NCBI GenBank assembly: GCA_963815495.1
Contig: CAWFGW010000003.1
Coordinates: 1 to 64,000, forward strand
Source of the DNA: CAWFGW01 sp963815495
GTDB lineage: Bacteria > Bacteroidota > Bacteroidia > Cytophagales > JAAEPT01
Length of the DNA: 64,000 nt
Direction: 5' to 3'
Below, in pieces: positions 16,321-26,300 of the stretch. The notes beneath the pieces are model-generated. The model ran no database searches and was not told where the DNA came from. It saw only the letters and a program-made list of their open reading frames with translations. A program made the translations under genes and the position numbers. Within the stretch, counting starts at the first letter, position 1. Each line of letters opens with the position of its first letter.

Positions 16321-17583
16321 TTATTTAGCATGAATTGTAATGATTTCACTTAGTCGTGTGGTGTAACGAGGTGTTAATCGTTCTTGTTTCATTTTCCACA
16401 TGCGTCCTGTGTCCTGACTAGCTAACTTAATCTTTTGTTGACCAATTCTGCTGTTAATCGTGTCTATCACCTTCATTAACGGGGCGTGTGTAGGGTTTTG
16501 TGTACTGAATAGTGTCAATTGGTGTGTGCTACTGTGTACTAAATCCATCACTACTATTCCAGCTTTTTTGTATTGATAACCCTCACGGAATATCTTTCTT
16601 AAGCCTACCAATGCACTTTTTGCTAAATCTATGGAGGAATTGGTCGCATAAGGCAATTGTATAACAATGTTCCTACTGTACTGTGGCAAGTCTTGGCGGT
16701 GTCCGTTGGTGTGTATGAACAACATCATAGTGTTACACGATGAATGCTGTTTTCTAAGCTTCTCACCACAACTAACAGCAAATGTGACTACACGTTCTTC
16801 TAACTCTTTAAGTGTTGTGTAGTTTCTTTCGAAACTTCGTGTAGTAGCAATACTCTTTTTGCTTTTGACTTGATCTAACTCAAGGGTAGGTATCCCAAGT
16901 AATTCTTGTTTCAGTCTTAACCCAACAATGGATAAGTATTTCTTAACCCATTCATCAGGTAGTTGTGTGAACTGATAAGCGGTTTTAACACCTGCTTTGT
17001 TGAGTTTACTAGCTTGTTGTCTTCCAATTCCCCAAACATCACCTACATCAAGCCATTTTAAAGCTTTAATACGTGCAGTATCGCTATCTATAACAAATAC
17101 ATTTTGTGTTTCTTTAGGGAACTTCTTAACGACTCTGTTCGCAACTTTAGCTAGTGTTTTGGTTGGTGCAATTCCAACACTTATCGGAATACCAGTTCCT
17201 TTGGTGACTTTGTAACGAATTTCTTTACCATACTCTTTTAAGTTATAGTTTTCAAAACCCGTGAATTTTAAAAAAGCTTCGTCTATACTGTATATTTCAA
17301 TTTCAGGTGAATAATCACGTAACATATTCATTACCCGTGCACTCATGTCACCATAGAGGGCATAGTTGGATGAAAAGACATGAATTTGTTTTTGCTTAAA
17401 AAATTTATCGTATTCAAATGCTGGTGCGCCCATTGGTACACCCAAGGCTTTTGCTTCATTACTCCTTGCGATAACACAGCCGTCATTATTAGAAAGCACA
17501 ACAATAGGTTTTCCGTTCAGGTCAGGACGGAACACACGCTCGCAAGAAGCGTAGAAGTTGTTACAATCAATAAGGGCAAACAT
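16321..17583 (-). CDS. umuC: Y-family DNA polymerase V catalytic subunit UmuC
   Basis: UmuC is the translesion polymerase of the SOS response. The Y-family catalytic residues are visible: Asp 6 in FALIDCNNFYASCERVF, and Asp 101 with Glu 102 in YSIDEAFLKF. The helix-hairpin-helix part (GDVWGIGRQQASKL) and the little-finger region follow, and the C-terminal DUF4113-like tail (RMWKMKQERLTPRYTT) is complete. The length of 420 aa is standard. It starts one base after umuD stops, so the two are one operon. Such operons are often carried by mobile elements. Confidence 0.96.
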   Translation of the reverse strand: MFALIDCNNFYASCERVFRPDLNGKPIVVLSNNDGCVIARSNEAKALGVPMGAPAFEYDKFFKQKQIHVFSSNYALYGDMSARVMNMLRDYSPEIEIYSIDEAFLKFTGFENYNLKEYGKEIRYKVTKGTGIPISVGIAPTKTLAKVANRVVKKFPKETQNVFVIDSDTARIKALKWLDVGDVWGIGRQQASKLNKAGVKTAYQFTQLPDEWVKKYLSIVGLRLKQELLGIPTLELDQVKSKKSIATTRSFERNYTTLKELEERVVTFAVSCGEKLRKQHSSCNTMMLFIHTNGHRQDLPQYSRNIVIQLPYATNSSIDLAKSALVGLRKIFREGYQYKKAGIVVMDLVHSSTHQLTLFSTQNPTHAPLMKVIDTINSRIGQQKIKLASQDTGRMWKMKQERLTPRYTTRLSEIITIHAK

Positions 17584-18033
17584 TTAGAAACTCTTTATAA
17601 CATGTATCACAATTCCCCAAACTAGAAAATCATTGTCTTCAGTTACTTGTATAGGGTTGTAGTTGTCGTTGGCGGGTACAAGCCAACAAACACCTTTAGT
17701 TATTTTTATACGCTTTACGGTAAATTCTCCATCTATGTAACAGACAGCTATTTTACCATTTGTAGGTTCTAAGCTTTTATCTACTACTAATAAATCACCA
17801 TCGTTGATACCCAAATCTTTCATGGATTCTCCTTTCACTCTTCCGTAGAAAGTAGAAGAAGGATGTTTAATCAGTTCTTGATTAAGGTCAATGGATAGGT
17901 CTAAAAAATCATCCGCAGGAGATGGGAAACCAGCACTTATTCCCGAAGGAATATACGGCAATTGTAAACTTGTTTCAGTATTGGCTGAATAGATGTCTAA
18001 TGTACTTGCTGTGTGTAGTGCTTTCAATTTCAT
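17584..18033 (-). CDS. umuD: UmuD-type S24 autoprotease
   Basis: UmuD cleaves itself when RecA filaments form, and the trimmed form activates UmuC as Pol V. The self-cleavage site is the Ala-Gly in GISAGFPSP, the nucleophile is Ser in VKGESMKDLG, and the general-base Lys is in GEFTVKRI. There is no N-terminal DNA-binding domain, so it is UmuD rather than LexA. The ATG at 18033 (MKLKALHT) is preferred; a four-residue-longer start at 18045 would overlap the control sequence. It leads the umuD-umuC-SRAP operon. Confidence 0.95.
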   Translation of the reverse strand: MKLKALHTASTLDIYSANTETSLQLPYIPSGISAGFPSPADDFLDLSIDLNQELIKHPSSTFYGRVKGESMKDLGINDGDLLVVDKSLEPTNGKIAVCYIDGEFTVKRIKITKGVCWLVPANDNYNPIQVTEDNDFLVWGIVIHVIKSF

Positions 18034-18089
18034 GTGTACATACAAGGTCGTAAATTATGCTAAAAAGTAAAGGGATGTGTACAAAAAGT
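18030..18089 (-). promoter_or_regulatory. umuD control region, duplicated at 23177-23236
   Basis: The region holds two tgtgtaca words (18034 and about 18076) around acaaggtcgtaaattatgc. A copy with most positions identical lies at 23177-23236. Because umuDC is normally damage-inducible, the repeated words could be operator half-sites; tgtgtact-like words also occur inside umuC, so the motif alone is not proof. Confidence 0.45.
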
Positions 18090-18512
18090 ATGTGTGTTTT
18101 AACTTAAAGATAATGTCTACAAGTTAAACCCTAGAGTATTCTTACCAAACCATAATTAAGTAGATATCATCTTGTAACAGATTTAGGTTAGCTTTACTTA
18201 CAAACGAATAATCTTACCTGATTAGAGTTAACGGCTTTATAATATATTTTGATTAAAATTAGAGAAAAATATAATCTAGATAAGTGGACATGTCTTCTTA
18301 TTCAGTTGTTAGCGTCAACTTGGTAAGTTAAATATTCTTCCTTTACATTTTCTGATATTAACATTTTCATCAAAATGGAAATGTCATGGTTTGGAAAGTA
18401 AAACAAAAATGGAAACATCATCTATAATACTTGATAAAATTTATTGTAAGCCCTCAAGATAATGGGTTTTATGTGTATAAGGGCATGTAACGAACAATTA
18501 ATAAACGTAAAT
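18090..18512. other. Gene-poor stretch between umuD and the giant M23 gene
   Basis: I see no convincing gene. There is a short inverted repeat around 18360-18384 (acattttc/gaaaatgt-like) without a T-tract. The sequence is very AT-rich, as in other accessory parts of the island. Confidence 0.4.
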
Positions 18513-21500
18513 TTATTTGAAATAATCTTTTATAAGGACTTTTACTTGATGGTAATCAGGCGGTATAGGCCTGCCTTTTCCATCATATAATTGTACGTGA
18601 ATATGATTTGTCATATTCTTTATAGGGTCTTTCTTTTTGTAATAGCCTTGAATGTCTTGAGCATTTCCAATTACCTGACCGGACTTAATTGTATCACCAG
18701 GCTTTAATTTTGAATCTGGTTTAAAGTATAAAATCTTTGCTGTATGAATACCATCTTTAATTATAATCCCTTGTAATCCATCATTTTTATCGTAACAATT
18801 GGAAATAAACCTTTCCACAGTTCCTGAAACAGGGGAGTAAACTGGGTCGTTGGGCATTAAAGTATAATCAGTCCCGCCATGTAAATATTTTTCGTTAACA
18901 ATTTGCCCCATTTCATTTTTTGATTTTTTATATCTAGTCGCCATAAACGCACCATTCCCATAGTCATCTACACCTCTAATTTGTCCTGTAAGATTTACCG
19001 GGAAAACAGAAAATCCATCTGATAAATTTGGCCATCCATCACCAAAGTTGAATAAATTTTTAGCTATAAAGCGATAAGTTCCATCTAAAAATGGTTCTAA
19101 TTCAATTGGTTCTAATATTAAATCTTTCGGTATTTCCTCTTCGTCTTCATCAGGAACAGCAGAAGCCTCTCCATAACAATCCATAGCTTGGACATTTCCG
19201 TCAGTGTCTCCTTGACCACCTACACAAACAGTACAATCTTCTCCCGGATCTTTTCCTACTAATTTACATAGTGATTCTTCAAACCCCTGAAAGAATTCGG
19301 TAGTTAAACGTATAGCTTCTTCACCGAATTCAACGAATGGATTTAATAATTTGCCAGCCAGAGTTTTGCTAACAACAACAGTTGTAACCGTGTAAGAGTA
19401 ACTCACATAGTAGGTACTATCAATCAATGTCATATTTGCTTCATATTTTTCACCACCTGGGGTGGTGTATTCACAATCACCTTCAAGGGATTCGTTAACG
19501 TATGTTCCGTCTATAATCCCCCCATTATTTGTGAGTAATTTATAATTCCCATAAAAACCTAGGGCACATCTTTCGCTAGTAATTGATTTACCTGAAATAC
19601 TGGAAGTATGTGATAAAACTAACTTATCTTTTAGAGAACCAAAATTACAGATTAACACAGATCCATCTTTATCGAATATTGCTGTGGAGTCTTTTTTTAC
19701 ATACATGGTTGAACCATCACTAAAATTAAAAACACGCGAGAAATAATCTCTCTTTGATTTGGGGTTAAACTGATCTCCGGTGATTGTATAATGTAAGTGT
19801 CCATAACCCCATATGTTATAATCCTTATAATCTGAATACAATATTTGGTTTTCATGGTGATTAGCTTGACTTGGGGATCTCATATCTATATATTTTTTTT
19901 GAGATTTGTCATATTGCATTCCATCATAAAAATAATGGATAGACTCTCCTTGAGTTTTTCCATCATGGTAATAGTCTACGCGCTCTAAATTACCTGAGTA
20001 AGGGTAATAATTAAACTGTTTGCCATCTTTTAAACCATTGTTAAAATTTTCTAGTCTTTGTATAATTTTACTATTGGTATAATAGTACCAGTATTTCCCT
20101 TGCAATTTAAAGTTCTCCAAGGAACCGTTAGCCTTAAGTGTATTTGACTCTTTATCAAACATGAAAAATTCACCATTTTTAAGTTCGCCATGTTCGAAAA
20201 TTCCATTTTCAATTATATTTGAATTTTGATCGAATAAAACTCCAGTTCCATTTGGTAAGCCATTTTTAATCCCACCTTTATATGTTAAGTTGCCCTTTTT
20301 AAATTCATGAGTTGACTCATACACAAGAGTTCCGGTTCCATGAGGAAGTCCATTTTTCCATGTGCCATGAAAACTCTTAAAATAGAATGAGTTACCATTA
20401 GGAATCATTATTTCTTTATTAATAAATATTGCTTTACCCTTTCCATGAGGTATACCATTAACTTTTTCACCTTTGTACTGATCTTTAGTCGAGATAGAAT
20501 AATCGAATAATTCATATAACTGTCCTAAAGTAGACTTTTGATTAAAGCCCAACATAACAGTACTATTTAATCCGTCAATTACTTGTTGAGGTTTGATTGG
20601 ATGCGGTGGATAATAAGCCGGACTGTAATCTAGATTTAACTCTTGGAAAAATAATTTAAAATTGCTTCCAACAGTCTGATAGAAAGATTTTCTTTCTGAG
20701 AAGGATGATGAATATGATATTGGAGGTATTTCAAAATTTATTTTTTTGTAAATTTCATACGAATTCGAAACCACTTGATCGCTTAATGGAAAAAAGTAGT
20801 GAGTTCCTTTAGTGTTTATCAATTTATCAATCATTTTTTCCGAAATCGAATCAGTTCTTGAAATTGAATTTTTTAGAAATTTGTCAAAAGTGTATTGATA
20901 ATCACCATTGAAATCAATACTTTGGTTTAGGTTGAAACCGTAATTTTTATTCCATAAAAAATGACCATACGATTTTAATATTATTATTCCTTCTTTTGAA
21001 AGTTTTACTAATGAGACTGCAGCCCATCCGAATTCAGGATAGCCAGAAGTTGAAAAAACCAAAAATTTATCAGATTTAGTTAGACTCTTATTGTACATAT
21101 AATATTTAGGTGCATCATGACTTAGCATATTTATAATGTAATCTAATTGCAAGGGCATAGCTGGGTTAGGTGCGAATGGTATAATATATTCATTGTTGAT
21201 TTCTGAAACTTTTATAAGATAGCAGCCCTTAGCAGTGTTTTCTGTCATGAAAGCACTAAAAATCATGTCGTTGTCATTATCTAGGTATAAATGAGCAATT
21301 CTATCATTTTCCATTCCTCCAAAGTTTTTTAAACAAATGAGATTTCCATCTGATATATCAAACCCCACAATTGCACCATCTATTTTACCATTACCATTAA
21401 GATTATTTGGTCCAAAAGTAGATTCTGAGGCAATATTAGTTGAAAGCCATATTAAACCATTTTTACCTTCATTAATTCCAGTTACTTCAGCATATCTATC

Positions 21501-22520
21501 AGTATAATTATTAGATATGCATAGTCGATTGATCCAAGAGAAATGTCCTGAAGATGATAATTTTGCAAAAAACAATTCTTTGTATCCGAATGGGATTTCT
21601 ATGTCCTGAATCTTGCCTTCACCACAGTATGAACCGCTAATGATAATTTCTTCATTATTTAGAATATGTATTTTTGAATGAAATTCATCGCAAGATGATT
21701 CACCACCAATTTTTTCTAGCCAAGAAAGATTTCCTTTTGAGTCATATTTTCCAATAAAAGATATTGCCGTACTCTCTGTTTTTATTGTTATGTCAGATAT
21801 TTTGAAACTTTTGTAAAACCAACCACTGAAAATTAAGTCATCGGTACTGCTAATAACCATATCACTTAAGATGGGTTTATCCATGATACTAACCCATTCT
21901 AATTTTCCATTATTATATGAAGCAAAAAAAGCAAGGAAGAGGCCATCACAGTTGAATAATTTACCCCCGTATTTCCCACTTCCCTTTAAGTTTCCCATGA
22001 TTACGAATCCATTTTCGTTTTTAGCAACGATTTTTTGAATGTAATTTACATGTTGTGGTAAAAGGTAGTATTTTACCAAATCACCTGTATTAGAAAGTTG
22101 AATAATTCCATTTACCTTCTGACCCTTAGTATTAACTTTAGTTGATTTCCAATAGAAATCAGAATGGGAATTGATTGCGATAAAAATATTGTCTTCCTTA
22201 TTACTTGACACACTAGAAACTTTTGCCCAACGATCAATATAAGTTTTATGAAATGAAATTAATTCTAAACTCGAGTTTAGTTTAATCACATATAATATAC
22301 TTTTATTTGGAGGAGGAGGAGGTGAATAAGATTTAGATCCATAAGAAATGGTATTAAATGTGTTCCCAATTAAGTAAAAATTTTCACCTACTTTTTCTAA
22401 GAAATAATTGTCGGCCGAAAAAGCAATTTTTTTATCAAGATGTATACCGAATGAATTTATTGAAAAAAATAAAATTGAAAAAAATATAATTTGGACTATA
22501 AGGTATTTGATATAATTCAT
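18513..22520 (-). CDS. Giant exported protein with MORN repeats and C-terminal M23 peptidase (1335 aa)
   Basis: A signal peptide (about residues 1-24) is followed by some 600 residues of beta-rich repeats resembling a propeller, with an early SPPPPP stretch. MORN/YwqK-type repeats follow (from about residue 680, for example GEKVNGIPHGKGKAIF, GTWKNGLPHGTGTLVYES and GGIKNGLPNGTGVLFD). The last about 150 residues are an M23 (LytM-like) metallopeptidase. Its zinc ligands are HGGTDYT (about residue 1215) and HIHVQL (about residue 1306), the H-x3-D and HxH patterns, so it looks catalytically intact. M23 enzymes cut peptidoglycan peptides. No T9SS tail is visible. It is island cargo; a role in attacking or remodelling cell walls is inference. 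Confidence 0.8.
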   Translation of the reverse strand: MNYIKYLIVQIIFFSILFFSINSFGIHLDKKIAFSADNYFLEKVGENFYLIGNTFNTISYGSKSYSPPPPPNKSILYVIKLNSSLELISFHKTYIDRWAKVSSVSSNKEDNIFIAINSHSDFYWKSTKVNTKGQKVNGIIQLSNTGDLVKYYLLPQHVNYIQKIVAKNENGFVIMGNLKGSGKYGGKLFNCDGLFLAFFASYNNGKLEWVSIMDKPILSDMVISSTDDLIFSGWFYKSFKISDITIKTESTAISFIGKYDSKGNLSWLEKIGGESSCDEFHSKIHILNNEEIIISGSYCGEGKIQDIEIPFGYKELFFAKLSSSGHFSWINRLCISNNYTDRYAEVTGINEGKNGLIWLSTNIASESTFGPNNLNGNGKIDGAIVGFDISDGNLICLKNFGGMENDRIAHLYLDNDNDMIFSAFMTENTAKGCYLIKVSEINNEYIIPFAPNPAMPLQLDYIINMLSHDAPKYYMYNKSLTKSDKFLVFSTSGYPEFGWAAVSLVKLSKEGIIILKSYGHFLWNKNYGFNLNQSIDFNGDYQYTFDKFLKNSISRTDSISEKMIDKLINTKGTHYFFPLSDQVVSNSYEIYKKINFEIPPISYSSSFSERKSFYQTVGSNFKLFFQELNLDYSPAYYPPHPIKPQQVIDGLNSTVMLGFNQKSTLGQLYELFDYSISTKDQYKGEKVNGIPHGKGKAIFINKEIMIPNGNSFYFKSFHGTWKNGLPHGTGTLVYESTHEFKKGNLTYKGGIKNGLPNGTGVLFDQNSNIIENGIFEHGELKNGEFFMFDKESNTLKANGSLENFKLQGKYWYYYTNSKIIQRLENFNNGLKDGKQFNYYPYSGNLERVDYYHDGKTQGESIHYFYDGMQYDKSQKKYIDMRSPSQANHHENQILYSDYKDYNIWGYGHLHYTITGDQFNPKSKRDYFSRVFNFSDGSTMYVKKDSTAIFDKDGSVLICNFGSLKDKLVLSHTSSISGKSITSERCALGFYGNYKLLTNNGGIIDGTYVNESLEGDCEYTTPGGEKYEANMTLIDSTYYVSYSYTVTTVVVSKTLAGKLLNPFVEFGEEAIRLTTEFFQGFEESLCKLVGKDPGEDCTVCVGGQGDTDGNVQAMDCYGEASAVPDEDEEEIPKDLILEPIELEPFLDGTYRFIAKNLFNFGDGWPNLSDGFSVFPVNLTGQIRGVDDYGNGAFMATRYKKSKNEMGQIVNEKYLHGGTDYTLMPNDPVYSPVSGTVERFISNCYDKNDGLQGIIIKDGIHTAKILYFKPDSKLKPGDTIKSGQVIGNAQDIQGYYKKKDPIKNMTNHIHVQLYDGKGRPIPPDYHQVKVLIKDYFK

Positions 22521-22976
22521 CGATTATTAATTGCTTAATAGAGCGTTAAATTAAAGAGATATCGAACAATTTACATTAAAAAAGATAAATACAAAAGTCT
22601 AAAACAATTAATATATCAACTCAAACCATTAAAGACACAACTGATAAAAAACAAGATTAGAGAACTAAATAAAACACTACGGAATTTACCTATAATGAAC
22701 AAGTTGAAGAATAAATTTTCGGTGATGAACTATACTTTAAAATATCATGAAGCTACCAAAAGCAGGTTAATGGCTGCGAATGTAATATCATTTTGATTCA
22801 GGTATCATAATGTGTAACGAACCAAACAAAACTTAAATAATTGGACTTTCAGAGGATTAAAATACTCTTGGAGATGACTGTTATGGTACTGAACCAACTA
22901 TAATTGAATTTAAATATAAGTCTTGATGATGAAAAGACGCTAAAACACTGTGAAATCATCGATTTTCTGTGTGGGG
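22521..22976. other. Gene-poor stretch upstream of the giant M23 gene
   Basis: This region contains the promoter of the 18513-22520 gene, which I cannot place exactly. A 33-codon ATG frame at 22695-22796 is too short and unsupported to call. The word tgtaacgaac occurs here (about 22812) and at about 18488, on the two sides of the giant gene. Confidence 0.35.
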
Positions 22977-22983
22977 TGAGGCA

Positions 22984-23253
22984 TTACTCCTCTTTGGAAA
23001 GCATGTCAAATTTGCTATTGGGCAATATGGTAAGTCGAATGTTCATCACTTTCTGTTCTAATACTTTTTTATTTGTGTAAAGTACCAGCTCAAAACTTTT
23101 ATTTTTTTCTTTTGAAAGGAAATAATTATTAGCTTCTGAGAACACCGAATTAGCCGAAAAGATAGTAGTTCTTTCATTTCCTTGTGTACTGACAAGGTCG
23201 TAAATAATGCTAAAGAGTAAAGGTGTGTACAAAAAAGAATCATTAAAACCCAC
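22984..23253 (-). pseudogene. Small frame behind a duplicated umuD control region, possibly degenerate
   Basis: This 89-codon frame reads MGFNDSFLYTPLLFS, then GNERTTIFSANSVFSEANNYFL and ends LPNSKFDMLSKEE. Its first third runs through the duplicated umuD-type control sequence and is unlikely to be translated. The later part, TTIFSANSVFSEAN, faintly recalls the UmuD N-terminus (STLDIYSANTETS). A natural ATG immediately after the control sequence (23189) is in another frame, which suggests a frameshift. Either a damaged umuD-like or SOS-regulated gene lies here, or an unrelated small gene recruited the promoter. Confidence 0.4.
23177..23236 (-). repeat. Second copy of the umuD control region
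   Basis: Landmarks shared with 18030-18089 in order are tgtgtac, acaaggtcgtaaat, atgctaaa, agtaaagg and tgtgtacaaaaa. The order and spacing are kept, apart from a short deletion, so this is a true duplication and not chance similarity. Confidence 0.75.
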
Positions 23254-23384
23254 TATTACAATTGTAGTCTGATTGTAATGATCGATTTTTTAACATCTAT
23301 CAATAATGTAGAAAAGTAATTAATAGGTTTTAAGCATCTTTAGTGATAATTGTACATTTTTATACATTCGCAAACTGCTTTTAA

Positions 23385-26300
23385 ATGACCCCCTTAGCAA
23401 TTAACCCACGGAAAGCACTTAACAAGGCTTACCTTAAAGTAAAGCCCAACAGAAGCGCTATTGAATTGTATAAATCTAACCTGATTGAACTCCTTGATAG
23501 AAGCAACGATACAGAAAGCGAAGAGTTTCATAAGAACTTAGTTTCCGATTTTTTAAAAAAGACTTACTATGACCCGAATCACTTTATCAATACCAAAGGC
23601 AGAAACGATTTAGTTATTCATAACGGTAAAGAGGCAAAAAGTACTGTCGGGGTTATTATTGAGGCTAAAAAGCCAACGAATAAGGCTGAAATGCTCAAGA
23701 AAGACAAGCTCAATTGCAAGGCTTTGCATGAGTTGGTGTTGTATTTTCTCCGTGAACGTATTAGCCAAAAGAACTTAGAGATTAAGTACTTAGTAGCGAC
23801 CAATATCTATGAATGGTTCATTTTTGATGCACAGCTTTTTGAAAAACTGTTTGCTCAGAATAAGAAGCTAGTAAAGCAATTCGAAGACTTTGAAGCAGGA
23901 AGGCTAGGAGGCACTAAAACCGATTTCTTCTATAAAGAAATTGCAGGACCTTTTATTGATCAATTGGATACCTCAATTGAGTTTACTCACTTCGATTTAA
24001 AAGAGTATGAGAAGCCACTAAGAAACGAGGACAAAAAGGACGACAACAAGCTAATCGCACTTTTTAAATTACTTTCTCCAGAGCATTTATTAAAACTCCC
24101 TTTTACCAATGACAGTAACTCCCTAGATAAGAAGTTTTATAGCGAACTGTTACATATTATTGGGTTAACTGAAACCAAAGATGGTGGTAAAAAAATCATT
24201 CAACGGAATAAAGCTGGTGAGCGTAATACGGGTTCTTTACTCGAAAATGCCGTTATCCAATTGGATACCTTGGATAAAATTCACCGCTTGGACAAACCTA
24301 GTCAATATGGTGAAACGCACGAAGAACGCTTGTTTAACGTAGGGCTGGAACTTTCCATTACTTGGGTCAACCGTATTTTGTTCTTGAAATTGCTTGAGGC
24401 ACAATTGATTGCTTACCACAAGGGCGATGAATCCTACTCATTTCTTAATTACAAAAGAATTAAGGATTACGATGATTTAAACAGTTTATTCTTTCAGGTA
24501 TTAGCCAAAAAACATCAAGACCGAAATGAAAAGGTGAAGGAGTTTTTTAAGGTTCCTTACCTAAATTCATCGCTTTTTGAGCCAAACGAACTAGAACATC
24601 GAACCATTCTTATCAGTAATCTGGAGAATGATGAAAAATTGCCCATCCATCCATCAACGGTTCTCAAAGACGAGAATGGTAAAAAACGAACAGGCGAACT
24701 CAATGCCCTAGAATATTTCTTTGCTTTTTTAGAAGCTTACGACTTTAGCAGCGAAGGGGCAGAAGACATTCAAGAGGATAATAAAACCTTGATTAACGCT
24801 TCTGTGTTGGGCTTAATCTTCGAGAAGATAAACGGGTATAAAGACGGTTCTTTCTTTACGCCTGGTTTCATTACCATGTACATGTGCCGTGAAACCATTC
24901 GTAGGTCGGTAGTTCAAAAGTTTAACGATACCAAAGGATGGAGTTGCAAAGACTTAGATGAACTCTATGATAAGATTGAGGACAGAAAAGAAGCCAACGA
25001 CATTGTAAATAGTTTGAAGATATGCGATCCAGCAGTAGGTTCTGGACACTTTTTGGTTTCAGCGCTCAATGAGATGATTGCCATTAAAAACGACTTACGC
25101 ATATTACAAGACAGAGAAGGAAAACGACTAAAAGAATACCACTTTGAAGTAGTAAACGATGAGTTGGTAGTGACCGATGATGATGGTGGATTGTTTGAAT
25201 ATACAAGCACCAACAAAGAAGCTCAGAGAGTACAAGAGACACTTTTTCATGAGAAACAAACTATTATAGAAAACTGCCTTTTTGGAGTGGATATTAACCC
25301 CAACTCCGTTAAGATTTGCCGTTTGCGTTTGTGGATTGAGTTATTGAAAAATGCGTATTACAAAAACGAAACGGAATTAGAAACACTACCTAATATAGAT
25401 ATCAATATTAAATGCGGTAACTCCCTGATTAGTCGATTCGATTTGGATGCAGACATTAAAGAGGCTTTGAAGAAAAGTAAATGGTCTATTGATAGTTATC
25501 GATTAGCGGTGGATTCTTATCGTAATGCTCAAAGCAAGGAAGAGAAGCACGAAATGGAGCGTTTGATTAATGACATTAAAAGTGACTTTAGAAGTGAAGT
25601 TTCTAAAAATGACCCCAAACTAAAACGCCTCTACAAACTAAGCGGTGAGTTGGCGAACCTAACCACGCAAACTAGTTTGTTTGACATGGCGGCCAAAGAG
25701 AAAAAGGAGTGGAACAAGAAGGTTGAAAAGTTGGCTGGAGAAACTAAAAAACTAGAAACGGAGATAGAGGAAATTAAAAACAATAAAATCTATGAAAATG
25801 CTTTTGAATGGCGTTTTGAGTTTCCTGAAGTACTGAACAACGAAGGTGATTTTATTGGTTTTGATACGGTGATTGGGAATCCGCCTTATGGAGTACAATT
25901 ATCAGAATTCGAGATTAGTTATTATAGATTGAACTATAAGTCTGTGGTTGGTCATGCGGAAATATATTACATGTTCATTGAATTAGGCTTGTCAAAAATA
26001 TTATCAAGTAATAATTTATTGTCTTTTATTATACCTAATGCGTGGCTTTCTAATAAATACGCAAAGGGTGTTCGTGAATTAATATTAAAAGCTAATTCAC
26101 CTTTTGAAATTATCAATTTTAATCAGAAAATTATTTTTGAAGATGCTCAAGTTGAAACATCAATACTGACTGTATTGAAATCATTAACATCACGTCAACT
26201 ATTTGTCGGACAAGATTTAAATTCCAAATATAAATTTGATGCTTCTTTGTGGCTTAAAGATGATAATCTCATAATAAATTTTTCAGAGAGTAGTGAATTA

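Noticed and set aside
22695..22796. A 33-codon ATG frame upstream of the giant M23 gene.
   Set aside because: It is too short, has no recognisable domain, and lacks a convincing start context; chance is sufficient.
18486..22822. The word tgtaacgaac on both sides of the giant M23 gene (about 18488 and 22812), as possible cassette or target-site ends.
   Set aside because: Only about ten bases agree and the surrounding sequence does not match. There is no recombinase or attC-like structure, so chance is likely.
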